Source: Clostridium lentum (lineage in GTDB: Bacteria > Bacillota > Clostridia > Clostridiales > Clostridiaceae). From it: DNA of 64,000 nt. The notes below the pieces were generated by a model. It had not been told where the DNA came from and did not search any database. It saw only the letters and a program-made list of their open reading frames with translations. Positions 26,322-34,603 of the stretch are shown piece after piece (position 1 is the first letter of the stretch; each line of letters opens with the position of its first letter). The DNA lies in NCBI RefSeq assembly GCF_014287815.1, contig NZ_JACOOQ010000014.1, positions 16,820 to 80,819 on the forward strand. Direction: 5' to 3'. Both the position numbers and the translations under genes were made by a program.

Positions 26322-28379
26322 TTAAAGCTCTTTTCTTTTTACAGCTTCCATTGTAAATGATTCGATTATATCTCCCTCTTTAAGATCATTGAATCTTTCA
26401 ACACTTAAGCCACATTCGTATCCTTTATTAACTTCTTTAGCATCATCTTTAAATCTCTTTAATGAAGCTAAGACAGATTCAAAGATAACTATTCCATCTC
26501 TTATTACTCTTACTTCAGAGTTTCTTACTATTTTACCATCTGTTACGTAACATCCTGCAATAGTACCTACGTTAGATATTTTGTAAGTCATTCTTACTTC
26601 CGCTTTACCATTTATAACTTCTTTGTACTCAGGATCAAGCATACCAATCATAGCAGACTTAACATCTTCAATTGCATCATAGATGATTCTATATGTTTTG
26701 ATATCCACTCCATCTTTTTCTGCCATAGCTACTGCATTTGAATCAGGTCTAACATTGAATCCAATCATTAATGCATTTGATGCTGCTGCTAAAGTTATAT
26801 CTGTTTCTGTTATAGCACCTACTGCACCATGGATAACCCTAACCTTAACATCATCTGTTGAAAGTTTCTCTAAAGATTGTCTTATTGCTTCCACTGAACC
26901 TTGAACATCAGCTTTAACAATAATGCTTAATTCTTTAACCTTCCCTTCTTGGATTTGGCTATATAAATCTTCAAGTGATACTCTATGTGATGCTTGATGG
27001 CTTTCAGTTTTGATTTTATCTTTTCTGATTTCAGCCATATTTCTTGCAGTCTTTTCATCTTTAACAACTACAAATCTGTCCCCAGCTGCTGGAACTTCTG
27101 AAAGACCTAAAACTTCTACTGGTATAGATGGACCTGCTGATTTAATCTTTTTACCCATATCATCAAACATAGCTCTTATTCTTCCATATGTAGATCCAAC
27201 TAAAATAGAGTCTCCTACATGTAGTGTACCATTTTGAATTAATAGTGATGCAACAGCACCTCTACCTTTATCTAACTTAGCTTCAATAACTGTTCCCTTA
27301 GATTTTCTATTAGGATCTGCAGTTAATTCTTGCATTTCTGCTGTTAAAAGAATCATTTCAAGTAATGAATCTAAGTTTTCACCAGTTTTTGCTGAAACTG
27401 GTACACAAATTGTATCTCCGCCCCAGTCTTCTGCTACTAAACCATGTTCAGTTAATTCTTGTTTAACTCTATCAACATTTGCTCCTGGTCTATCAATCTT
27501 ATTTATTGCAACTATCATTGGAACATTAGCTGCTTTACAGTGACTTATAGCTTCTTTAGTTTGTGGCATTATACCATCATCAGCAGCAACAACTAAAATA
27601 ACGATATCTGTTACTTGTGCTCCTCTAGCTCTCATGGCAGTGAAAGCTTCGTGTCCTGGTGTATCTAAGAATGTTATCTTTTCACCATTTAAAGTAACTG
27701 TGTAAGCACCTATATGCTGAGTGATTCCACCTGCTTCTGTATCAGTAACTTTAGCTTTTCTTATAGCATCTAATAATGAAGTTTTACCGTGGTCAACGTG
27801 ACCCATTATTGTTACTATAGGCGGTCTCTTTTCTAAGTTTTCTTCTACTACATCTGTATCTTCTTCAAATGCTTCAAGTTCTGTTTCTTCTTCTTTTCTT
27901 TCAGCTATAACTTCATATTTTTCACAAAGCTTTTCTGCTGTAGCAAAATCGATTTCTTGGTTAACTCCAGCCATTACACCTAAGAATATTAAGTTCTTAA
28001 TAACATCTGCTGTTGGTTTTCCAAGCTTTTCGCATAACTCTTTAACTGTAATAGTATCACCTATTTCAACTACTCCACATGCTGCTTCTGCATTTCTTTC
28101 GATTTCTTCACGCTCAATTTCTTTCTTAGTTTTCTTTTTCTTTCTTACACCTTTATTAACTTCTTCAGCTAATTGATCTTCATATTCATCCACTATAGAT
28201 TTCTTTTCTTGTGGTATTCCATTTTCACCTATAAGTTCTTGAATTAGTGCAGCATCTTCATCTTCTATGACACTCATATGATTTTTTACCTCTACACCAA
28301 ACTCTTCCATTAATAAAGTTATTAAGTCTTTTGAACTTACATTTAACTCTTTTGCCAATTCATATACTCTGATTTTTGA
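26322..28379 (-). CDS. infB: Translation initiation factor IF-2
   Basis: IF-2 brings initiator tRNA to the 30S subunit using GTP. The protein carries two short IF2-N domains (one at [16 protein letters not shown]), a charged linker, then a G domain with [16 protein letters not shown] and NKID. It ends in the standard beta barrels and C-terminal domains. I place the start at TTG (SKIRVYEL), the usual IF-2 beginning, with GGGGGTGAT upstream; the GTG 12 nt earlier is inside that ribosome site. Length is 685, shorter than E. coli but usual for clostridia. Confidence 0.97.
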   Translation of the reverse strand, partial: SKIRVYELAKELNVSSKDLITLLMEEFGVEVKNHMSVIEDEDAALIQELIGENGIPQEKKSIVDEYEDQLAEEVNKGVRKKKKTKKEIEREEIERNAEAACGVVEIGDTITVKELCEKLGKPTADVIKNLIFLGVMAGVNQEIDFATAEKLCEKYEVIAERKEEETELEAFEEDTDVVEENLEKRPPIVTIMGHVDHGKTSLLDAIRKAKVTDTEAGGITQHIGAYTVTLNGEKITFLDTPGHEAFTAMRARGAQVTDIVILVVAADDGIMPQTKEAISHCKAANVPMIVAINKIDRPGANVDRVKQELTEHGLVAEDWGGDTICVPVSAKTGENLDSLLEMILLTAEMQELTADPNRKSKGTVIEAKLDKGRGAVASLLIQNGTLHVGDSILVGSTYGRIRAMFDDMGKKIKSAGPSIPVEVLGLSEVPAAGDRFVVVKDEKTARNMAEIRKDKIKTESHQASHRVSLEDLYSQIQEGKVKELSIIVKADVQGSVEAIRQSLEKLSTDDVKVRVIHGAVGAITETDITLAAASNALMIGFNVRPDSNAVAMAEKDGVDIKTYRIIYDAIEDVKSAMIGMLDPEYKEVINGKAEVRMTYKISNVGTIAGCYVTDGKIVRNSEVRVIRDGIVIFESVLASLKRFKDDAKEVNKGYECGLSVERFNDLKEGDIIESFTMEAVKRKEL

Positions 28380-28397
28380 CAATAAAATCACCCCCGG

Positions 28398-28712
28398 TTA
28401 ATTTGTTCCTGAATTCTCTCTGTATAAAAACATTAACTTTTCAGCCATATTCTTGTCAGTTATTGCTAAAATTTTAACTTCTTCTCTTCCAATAGCAAAA
28501 CCTAATTCTTCTTTTGAAAAATCTTCTATTAATCTTATATTCTTTGCTATGCAATGGTTTTTAAATTTCTTTTTGGTGCTATTTGAAGCATCATCAGATA
28601 TTATAATTAAGAAAAAATCTTTCTTATTTCTTTGTTCATCGCATCTGCTATAGCCTTCAACTATATTCCCAGCTCTTTTAGCTAATCCTAAAAAATTAAA
28701 AAATTTATCCAT
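28398..28712 (-). CDS. ylxQ: L7Ae-like ribosomal protein YlxQ
   Basis: A 104-residue protein with an L7Ae/L30e RNA-binding fold: FFNFLGLAKRAGNIVEGY at the start, FLIIISDDAS in the middle and a charged helix. Members are thought to bind kink-turn RNA. It overlaps ylxR by 8 nt and lies upstream of infB, as in Bacillus nusA operons. No catalytic motif is expected. Confidence 0.92.
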   Translation of the reverse strand: MDKFFNFLGLAKRAGNIVEGYSRCDEQRNKKDFFLIIISDDASNSTKKKFKNHCIAKNIRLIEDFSKEELGFAIGREEVKILAITDKNMAEKLMFLYRENSGTN

Positions 28713-28971
28713 TTAATATCTCATTCCTTAATCTGTTATAGATTTCTTCATCAATGGCTATATCGAGATTTCTACTTAGCCTTTTAGCTTTAAAGGCTTT
28801 TTCAAGACATTCTATATTTCTACAAATATATGCCCCTCTTCCAGATTTCTTACCTGTAAGATCCACTGTTACTTCTCCTTCTGGAGTTTTAACTACTCTT
28901 ATAAGCTCTTTCTTAGGCTTCATTTCCATGCATCCAGTGCACATTCTTAAAGGTATCTTCTTTACTTTCAT
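28705..28971 (-). CDS. ylxR: YlxR (DUF448) RNA-binding protein
   Basis: This 88-residue protein has the family hallmarks: PLRMCTGCMEMKPKKELIRVV with a CxxC (Cys-11, Cys-14), then GRGAYICRN. YlxR proteins bind RNA or nucleoid-associated targets; in some Firmicutes YlxR influences RNase P or transcription, but no single role is settled. It lies 13 nt downstream of nusA. The ATG follows AAGGAGGAT. Confidence 0.93.
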   Translation of the reverse strand: MKVKKIPLRMCTGCMEMKPKKELIRVVKTPEGEVTVDLTGKKSGRGAYICRNIECLEKAFKAKRLSRNLDIAIDEEIYNRLRNEILNG

Positions 28972-28984
28972 AGTAAATCCTCCT

Positions 28985-30043
28985 TTAGTTTTCTAATGCC
29001 TCTGCTTGTGATTTACTCTTAATGTCGATTTTCCAGTTAGTAAGTTTTGCAGCTAATCTTACATTTTGTCCTTCTTTACCTATAGCAAGTGAAAGTTGGT
29101 TGTCATCAACGATAACTTTAGCAGATTTAGTTTCTTCATCCACTGTAACGCTTAATACTTTTGCTGGGCTTAATGCGCTTGCTAAAAATTCAGCTGGATC
29201 TTTACTCCATTTGATTATGTCGATTTTTTCACCTTTTAACTCATCTACTATATTTTGTACACGAGCACCCTTAGGACCAACACAAGCTCCCATTGGATCA
29301 ACATTTTCATCATGAGATACTACTGCAATCTTACTTCTTGAACCAGCTTCTCTTGAAATGCTCTTTATTTCAACAACACCTTCATATATTTCTGGAACTT
29401 CTAGTTCAAATAGTCTCTTAACTAATCCTGGATGAGTTCTTGATACAACAACTTGTGCACCCTTTGAAGTATTTTTAACTTCAACTACATATAATTTTAC
29501 CTTTTCGTTAAATCTATATTCTTCTCCAGGAATTTGTTCGTTTGGTCCGATTACAGTTTCCAACTTACCAATATTAACAAATACCATACCTTTATCTTGT
29601 CTTAAAACTGTTCCAACGATGATGTCATATTCTAATTCTTTGTATTCGTTGTATATGATACTTCTTTCTGCTTCTCTTATCCTTTGTGTTACAACACCTT
29701 TAGCAAGTTGAGCTGCAACTCTTCCAAAATTCTTTGGTGTTACTTCGAAATCAACTACATCATCTAAATCGTAGATTGGTCTTATAGCTTGTGCTTCTTC
29801 AAGTCCAATTTCAGTTACATCATCAAATACTTCTTCTACAACTATTTTTTGAGAATATACATGGATTTCTCCTGTTTCCCTATCAATTGTTACCTTTACA
29901 TTTTGAGCTGAAGAAGTTGGCCCAGCATAATTTTTCTTGTATGCTGCTACTAATGCATCTTCAATTGTTTCAAATAATAAATCTTCACTAATCCCTTTAT
30001 CTTTAACTATCTCTTTAAGAGCACCTATAAATTCTTGATTCAT
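28985..30043 (-). CDS. nusA: Transcription termination/antitermination factor NusA
   Basis: NusA binds RNA polymerase and nascent RNA and promotes pausing and intrinsic termination. The 352 residues have the NusA N-domain (to about 125), an S1 domain (GTVLRQDKGMVFVNIG), then two KH domains, the first with AGSRSKIAVVSHDENVDPMG and VGPKGARVQ, the second with AIGKEGQNVRLAAKLT. The C-terminal acidic repeats of E. coli NusA are absent, as usual in Firmicutes. The ATG follows AAGGAGGGG. The rimP-nusA leader may be subject to NusA autoregulation. Confidence 0.97.
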   Translation of the reverse strand: MNQEFIGALKEIVKDKGISEDLLFETIEDALVAAYKKNYAGPTSSAQNVKVTIDRETGEIHVYSQKIVVEEVFDDVTEIGLEEAQAIRPIYDLDDVVDFEVTPKNFGRVAAQLAKGVVTQRIREAERSIIYNEYKELEYDIIVGTVLRQDKGMVFVNIGKLETVIGPNEQIPGEEYRFNEKVKLYVVEVKNTSKGAQVVVSRTHPGLVKRLFELEVPEIYEGVVEIKSISREAGSRSKIAVVSHDENVDPMGACVGPKGARVQNIVDELKGEKIDIIKWSKDPAEFLASALSPAKVLSVTVDEETKSAKVIVDDNQLSLAIGKEGQNVRLAAKLTNWKIDIKSKSQAEALEN

Positions 30044-30061
30044 TTATATTTCCCCTCCTTG

Positions 30062-30520
30062 TTATATTTCCCCTTCTAAGTTTACGGACTTAATTTTATC
30101 TTTTGGAATATTTATTTCTTCTGCTCCTTCAACTGTTATTGAACTCTCATTATTTTCCTTAAGTATTCCTTTTATGGTCTTAGTTCCTTCAACAGCTTTA
30201 GCAAGTTTTACTAAGACTTCACTTCCTATAAATCTTGTATAATGTTCGTTGGTAAATAATGTTCTGTTTAATCCAGGAGATGAAACTTCTAAGAAATATG
30301 CATCTGTAATAGGATCCTTCTCATCTAATACATCACTTACTCTTCTTGAAAGTGCTTCACAATCATTTAATGAAACGCCTCCATCTTTTTCTATATATAT
30401 TCTTAAATAATATTCTCCGCTTTCTTTCACATATTCAATGTGATAAATACCATAGCTAAGCTCTTCAGCTATTGGCTTAACTATTTCAGCTATTTGTTCC
30501 ACTAAGGCATTAACTTTCAT
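30062..30520 (-). CDS. rimP: Ribosome maturation factor RimP
   Basis: RimP is needed for 30S maturation. The 152-residue protein shows the two-domain plan: YGIYHIEYVKESGEYYLRIYIEKDGGVSL, read as an alpha/beta domain to about residue 85, with the EVSSPGLNRTL signature at about 82-92 and then a small SH3-like barrel. The ATG follows AAAAGGAGGGT. It is the first gene of the operon, behind the promoter at 30673-30701 and a two-hairpin leader. Confidence 0.95.
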   Translation of the reverse strand: MKVNALVEQIAEIVKPIAEELSYGIYHIEYVKESGEYYLRIYIEKDGGVSLNDCEALSRRVSDVLDEKDPITDAYFLEVSSPGLNRTLFTNEHYTRFIGSEVLVKLAKAVEGTKTIKGILKENNESSITVEGAEEINIPKDKIKSVNLEGEI

Positions 30521-30577
30521 TTTTTACCCTCCTTTTCAATATTCAGTTTTTTCGTAATTTAAACATAGGTACATAAA

Positions 30578-30603
30578 AACGCAACTAGAAAAGTAGTTGC
30601 GTT
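30578..30603 (-). terminator. Attenuator-like hairpin in the rimP-nusA leader
   Basis: AACGCAACTA (30578-30587) pairs perfectly with 30594-30603 over a 6-nt loop. Minus-strand T5 then ATG follows. It lies between the promoter and rimP, so it would terminate a part of the transcripts before the operon. In Bacillus subtilis nusA controls its own operon through such a leader terminator. Confidence 0.65.
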
Positions 30604-30612
30604 AAAATAGAA

Positions 30613-30636
30613 AGAGCAGGTGTTTACCCCTACTCT
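30613..30636 (-). promoter_or_regulatory. Second hairpin in the rimP-nusA leader
   Basis: 8-bp stem with one wobble (30613-30620 with 30629-30636) and an 8-nt loop. It forms just before the attenuator-like hairpin. It could be a NusA or protein binding element; no pairing alternative to the terminator is obvious. Confidence 0.45.
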
Positions 30637-30672
30637 ATATCTTTTAGCTATTAGTAAATTACTTCCTTTAAC

Positions 30673-30701
30673 ATATTATCACACTTTACTAACAATTACA
30701 A
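30673..30701 (-). promoter_or_regulatory. Sigma-A-type promoter of the rimP-nusA-infB operon
   Basis: TTGTAA (30696-30701), 17-nt spacer, TAATAT (30673-30678). The transcript would start near 30666, giving a leader of about 145 nt with two hairpins. Confidence 0.6.
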
Positions 30702-30784
30702 GGGGTTATTATTTGCAACCTTTCCCCCTATTAAAACTTTACCCAAAAGCAAGTATTTTTATTCATAGCTCTTTTTTAATTCTA

Positions 30785-31390
30785 TTATTCTTCTTTTTCT
30801 CTCACTCTTAAAGGAATCCCCATTTCATCAGCTAAGCTCTTACATCTTTCAATTTGTTCATCACTTATGACATTAACAACTGAAAAAGCTACATCACCAA
30901 TATTTTCTTTGACATACTTGGAAAACTTAATCATAGCATAAAAGGCTTCTGCACCAAACTTTGGTCTTGTTACTTTCAAATATTCATCTGCTGTTGGTGC
31001 ATTTAGACTTATTGAAACTGCATCAATACATCCAACAAGCAATCTTGCTGTATTATTCTCCTTATGGATTAAATCAGAAATACCAGTTGTATTTATTCTT
31101 ACTTTCACATTTGATATTGACTTAATGTATCTAGCTACTTCCACCACTTCATGTATCCTAACTAACGGCTCTCCATAACCACAAAAAACTACTTCTTTAT
31201 ATGAATTAAGCTCCTGTTTCTTAAGCTCATCTACAACTTCACTAACAGAAGGATCCCTATCAAGCCAAAGACTTCCACTGCCTTTAAGTCCATCCATTTC
31301 TTTTCTAATACAAAAACTACAACTACACGGGCATTTGTTAGTTATATTTATATATAAGCTATCTCCTATTGTATATAATATATTCATCAT
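30785..31390 (-). CDS. Radical SAM protein of the TatD-associated type
   Basis: The 201-residue protein starts near the [4Fe-4S] motif CPCSCSFC, a CxxxCxxC with Cys-20, 24 and 27. It has GYGEPLVR for SAM binding, the INTTG strand, and ISLNAPTADEYLKVTRP. The size and order match the small TatD-associated radical SAM family, often fused to or next to a TatD nuclease. Neither neighbour here is TatD, so the association is absent. The substrate is unknown. A strong GGGGGTG precedes the start. The next gene upstream ends 13 nt away, so it is probably in one unit with the ECF and pyridoxamine kinase genes. Confidence 0.82.
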   Translation of the reverse strand: MMNILYTIGDSLYINITNKCPCSCSFCIRKEMDGLKGSGSLWLDRDPSVSEVVDELKKQELNSYKEVVFCGYGEPLVRIHEVVEVARYIKSISNVKVRINTTGISDLIHKENNTARLLVGCIDAVSISLNAPTADEYLKVTRPKFGAEAFYAMIKFSKYVKENIGDVAFSVVNVISDEQIERCKSLADEMGIPLRVREKEE

Positions 31391-31403
31391 TTTTTCACCC
31401 CCT

Positions 31404-31925
31404 TTATACTTCCTTCAAAAAAACCTTGCTTTTAAATTTCACTTTATCTAGTGCCAAAGCTGCCATAACAAACACTAATCCACTTCCCACAGGTTGGACT
31501 AATGTAATAAAACTCATATAAAAAGCAGCTAGAAAATTACCATACATTATATACTCAGCTAAGCAATACAATATTACACCTGTAAAACCTGCTAAAAAAA
31601 CTGCTAAAATATTTCTCTTACATAATATATTTTCTTTTTTCCTTGTGAAAAACAATACTAATATCGGCTTAATAATAATTGTTGGTATTACCCATACAGC
31701 TGCTCCACTAATCAAATCTGCAAGTCCTGCTCCTATAGCTGACGCCATCATGGCATAAGGTAATGGTAGTATAGATGCTGCCATATATATAAATGCATCT
31801 CCCACATGTACATATCCTCCATTGACTCCTACAGGAATATGAAAAGATGTAGTTGTAATGCATATGATAGCTGCTAAAAGAGCTGATATTGCTAATGCTT
31901 TTACTTTGCTATGCCCATTAATCAT
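31404..31925 (-). CDS. ECF transporter substrate-specific (S) component, probable vitamin B6 type
   Basis: The 173-residue integral membrane protein has about six helices with the S-component features: an N-terminal KVKALAISALLAAI helix, VHVGDAFIYMAASILPLPY, and small-residue motifs LADLISGAAVW. It binds a vitamin and passes it to the shared EcfAAT module, which is not in the window. It overlaps the pyridoxamine kinase gene by 4 bp (ATGA), so vitamin B6 is the best guess for substrate. Transport of hydroxymethylpyrimidine or another vitamin is also possible. Confidence 0.72.
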   Translation of the reverse strand: MINGHSKVKALAISALLAAIICITTTSFHIPVGVNGGYVHVGDAFIYMAASILPLPYAMMASAIGAGLADLISGAAVWVIPTIIIKPILVLFFTRKKENILCKRNILAVFLAGFTGVILYCLAEYIMYGNFLAAFYMSFITLVQPVGSGLVFVMAALALDKVKFKSKVFLKEV

Positions 31926-32749
31926 ATAAACAACTCCTTTAAAATTGGTTCAAATACAACACCATTTTTCACATCAATTTTCTTTGTGTCAGAATAGCTT
32001 ATTGCTTTATAGACAAACTCCGAAGCTTTCTTAACAGACTCTTCAAAACCTTTTCCTCTCATCAGCATACCACATATTATTGAGGCAAATATATCACCAG
32101 TTCCTCCAAATGATCTATCTGAATGATTATTAACTATAATATACTTCTTATCTTCATCCATATCATAAGCAAAATTTATTATTTCACTTCCTTTTATAAT
32201 ACCTGTAATGACAACTTTTTTAGGGCCTAAAACACCTATTCCTTTAGCTATTTCTTCAATTTCCTCTAAAGAATATTCTCCATTTTTATATTGCTTACCT
32301 AAAAGAATACATGCTTCAGTAATATTAGGTGTAGTTACAGTTGCTAGTGATACAAGTTCTTTCATTTTACTGCACATAGCTTCTGTGTAAGTCTTATAAA
32401 TAGTCCCATTATCTCCCATTACAGGATCTATTAATACAAAGGAGATATTTTGACTCACTATAAGTTCCTTCACTATATCAATTTGCTTTTCAGAGCCTAA
32501 AAATCCACTATATACCCCATCAAAAGCAAACCCCATTTCATCCCAGCTATTTTTATAGTTAATCATTTCTTCCGTAAGATCCAAAAACGAAAAATTTGAA
32601 TAACCTGTTTGACATGATAGTATTGCTGTTGGAAAAGGACAAGGTTGCACTCCTAATACAGATAATATTGGTATCACCGCAGTAAGAGAGCATCTACCAA
32701 GACCTGAGATATCGTGTATTGCAACAACTTTTTTTATATCTTTTATCAT
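31922..32749 (-). CDS. Pyridoxamine/pyridoxine kinase (PdxK/PdxY-like)
   Basis: It phosphorylates pyridoxal, pyridoxine or pyridoxamine with ATP. Ribokinase-fold marks are present: VAIHDISGLGRCSL near the start, FVLIDPVMGDNG with the conserved Asp, TPNITEA, and SFGGTGDIFAS, the anion hole with catalytic Asp, near the end. I choose the ATG of MIKDIKK with AGGTGAGG just upstream; the in-frame GTG 9 nt earlier is inside that site. It shares a 4-bp overlap with the ECF gene. Together they form a B6 salvage unit with the PLP-dependent aminotransferase nearby. Confidence 0.88.
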   Translation of the reverse strand: MIKDIKKVVAIHDISGLGRCSLTAVIPILSVLGVQPCPFPTAILSCQTGYSNFSFLDLTEEMINYKNSWDEMGFAFDGVYSGFLGSEKQIDIVKELIVSQNISFVLIDPVMGDNGTIYKTYTEAMCSKMKELVSLATVTTPNITEACILLGKQYKNGEYSLEEIEEIAKGIGVLGPKKVVITGIIKGSEIINFAYDMDEDKKYIIVNNHSDRSFGGTGDIFASIICGMLMRGKGFEESVKKASEFVYKAISYSDTKKIDVKNGVVFEPILKELFI

Positions 32750-32855
32750 TTTCCTCACCTGCCAAAATTATTATATGAAAAATATAACATATAATTTAGC
32801 TAGCGGCAAAATGTACCCATACATTATATTAGATCACTATTCTAAAGAATATTAA

Positions 32856-34040
32856 TTATCTATATTGCTCAATAAGTTTACTAAAGGCTGGCAATGAATT
32901 TACTATTGTTTCATAAGATACACAATAAGCTAATCTAAAATATCCTTCTTTTTTAAATACTGATCCTGGCACTAATAATATATTAAATCTCTTTGCTTCT
33001 TCACAAAACTTCTTATCATTTTCTATTGGACATTTAGGAAATAAATAAAATGCCCCTTTAGGCTTTTCACACTCTATTCCTAGACTTGTTAAATGACTAT
33101 AAATTAAATCTCTATTCTTTTTATAAATATTTATATCAACTTCTAAATTTAAAGATCTTTTAACTACCTTTTGAAATAATGATGGTGCATTAACAAATCC
33201 TAAAATTCTATTAGCAATACTTAAAGCCACCGTCACTTCTTTAAAATTCATCATCTTGTCATTTATTACTACATACCCTATTCTTTCTCCTGGTAATGAG
33301 AGAGACTTACTATAAGAATAACATACAAATGAATTATCATAATAATTTAATATATAAGGCACATCTATATCATCATAGACAAGTTCTCTATAAGGTTCAT
33401 CAGCAATTAGATAAATCTCCTTATGGTATTCTAGCTCCTTTTCTTTTAGTACAGAACATATGTCTTGTATCACCTTACCACTATAAATTACTCCTGTAGG
33501 ATTATTTGGTGAATTTATAATTACAGCCTTTGTTCTTTTAGTGATACTTCTTTTTAAGCTTTCAATATTAGGAAAAAACGTCCTTTCATCTGTATCAACA
33601 ACAACTTCCTTACCATTAAAGTTTTTGATGTAATTACTATATTCACCAAAAAAAGGTGCAAATAATATAACTTCATCATCATCTTCTAAAATGCTCTTTA
33701 ATATTATATTAAGCCCTCCTGCAGCACCACAAGTCATTACTATACTGCTTTCATCAAGAGACAAATGATATTTTCTATTTATATCATTTGCAATTGTTTT
33801 TCTTACATCCTCATATCCTGAATTACTCATATATCCATGAAGACTTAATGAATTTTCATCAGAGATAATTTCACCTATAATATTCTTTATTTCTTCTGGT
33901 GTCTCTACATTAGGATTTCCAAGACTAAAATCATAAACATTTTCCTTGCCATACTTTCTAGATAGTTCCTTTCCTTCTTCAAACATAGCTCTTATTGTAG
34001 CTCCGTTTTTTATTAAAGCTCTCATATGCTCAGTTATCAT
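32856..34040 (-). CDS. PLP-dependent aminotransferase, class I/II
   Basis: The 394-residue fold-type I enzyme has YDFSLGNPNVETPE near the start, AAGGLNIILK, INSPNNPTGV, ADEPYRELVYD with the Asp that contacts PLP, and YSYSKSLSLPGERIGY with the Schiff-base lysine. The family covers aspartate, alanine and aromatic donors; the sequence does not settle the choice. The ATG follows AAAGGGGG, which lies in the end of the preceding truncated LexA-like ORF, so the two are translated in one unit. Confidence 0.92.
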   Translation of the reverse strand: MITEHMRALIKNGATIRAMFEEGKELSRKYGKENVYDFSLGNPNVETPEEIKNIIGEIISDENSLSLHGYMSNSGYEDVRKTIANDINRKYHLSLDESSIVMTCGAAGGLNIILKSILEDDDEVILFAPFFGEYSNYIKNFNGKEVVVDTDERTFFPNIESLKRSITKRTKAVIINSPNNPTGVIYSGKVIQDICSVLKEKELEYHKEIYLIADEPYRELVYDDIDVPYILNYYDNSFVCYSYSKSLSLPGERIGYVVINDKMMNFKEVTVALSIANRILGFVNAPSLFQKVVKRSLNLEVDINIYKKNRDLIYSHLTSLGIECEKPKGAFYLFPKCPIENDKKFCEEAKRFNILLVPGSVFKKEGYFRLAYCVSYETIVNSLPAFSKLIEQYR

Positions 34041-34042
34041 TT

Positions 34043-34303
34043 TTAACCCCCTTTTATTTGTAGTATGAAATTATCATTATTTCTATCTACCCATTCTTTA
34101 GGTAAATAGAAGTTTTCCTGCTTTTCATCATTTATTTCAATAGGATTTCCTGCAGCTATTTCATTAAATACTGGTATTTCTCTTAAATTCTTTCCTGATA
34201 TATTTTCTTCATTTAAATATATTTCTTTTTCTATAGAGTTATCATCTATTTTAAACTCTAGAATATTTTTATTCTTTAAATTTAAATATTTATATTCATT
34301 CAT
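34043..34303 (-). pseudogene. Truncated LexA/S24-like ORF, cleavage-site half only
   Basis: This 86-residue frame has no DNA-binding domain. Residues 43-84 resemble the start of a LexA/UmuD-type S24 autoprotease: IPVFNEIAAGNPI with the Ala-51/Gly-52 cleavage pair, ENFYLPKEWV, then FILQIKG. It stops at IKGG exactly where LexA proteins read KGDSM with the catalytic Ser; the catalytic Lys region is missing too. The stop falls 3 nt before the aminotransferase ATG, and the GGGGG of the last codons is that gene's ribosome site. It is either a decayed gene or a deliberate short form. It begins with ATG overlapping the stop of the frameshifted ORF upstream. Confidence 0.5.
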
Positions 34304-34508
34304 ATATCTAACTGTTTCCTTCTCATTAAACTGTTAAAACTTTCCACTTTTAGTATTTTAAAAGCTTCTTCATCAGTAATAAGCTTAATTTTTACATTAT
34401 AATAGCCTTTAGCATACATAGATACTATTTTGGTAAGATATAAAATTTTCACTCGTTTTTCTTCAATTGAAAATAAAAAATAAGAATTGTTCTTTTCAAA
34501 TTCTTCAT
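34300..34508 (-). pseudogene. Small ORF with an apparent 1-nt frameshift near its start
   Basis: An ATG at 34508 behind GAAGGTGAG opens a 19-codon frame that ends at 34449. In the next frame a 67-codon stretch runs from 34503 to the TGA at 34300-34302. It reads EFEKNNSYFLFSIEEKR, then VKILYLTKIVSMYAKGYYN and on to LMRRKQLDI. That TGA overlaps the ATG of the LexA-like ORF. One missing base after the first five (an A run) would join the two. The product is unrecognised. A GTG at 34452 could be a remaining start. I treat it as broken. Confidence 0.5.
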
Positions 34509-34545
34509 TTTCTCACCTTCTTTAATCTCATATGTATGATAAAAA

Positions 34546-34564
34546 CCCCAAAGAACCTTTGGGG
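34546..34564 (-). terminator. Terminator of nfnB
   Basis: CCCCAAAG (34546-34553) and CTTTGGGG (34557-34564) with a 3-nt loop, then T5 in the minus direction. Confidence 0.88.
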
Positions 34565-34574
34565 CTATATTATA

Positions 34575-34603
34575 ATTCTATTGATTTAACGGTAGCTTGT
34601 CAA
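34575..34603 (-). promoter_or_regulatory. Near-consensus sigma-A promoter directly after nfnB
   Basis: TTGACA (34598-34603), 17-nt spacer, TAGAAT (34575-34580). The -35 box touches the nfnB stop codon. The expected start lies just before the terminator hairpin 34546-34564, so transcripts for the small ORFs and the aminotransferase would carry that hairpin at their 5' end. Confidence 0.6.

Noticed and set aside
34043..34303. LexA-like ORF as a sign of prophage
   Set aside because: No phage genes lie nearby and the ORF has no DNA-binding domain.
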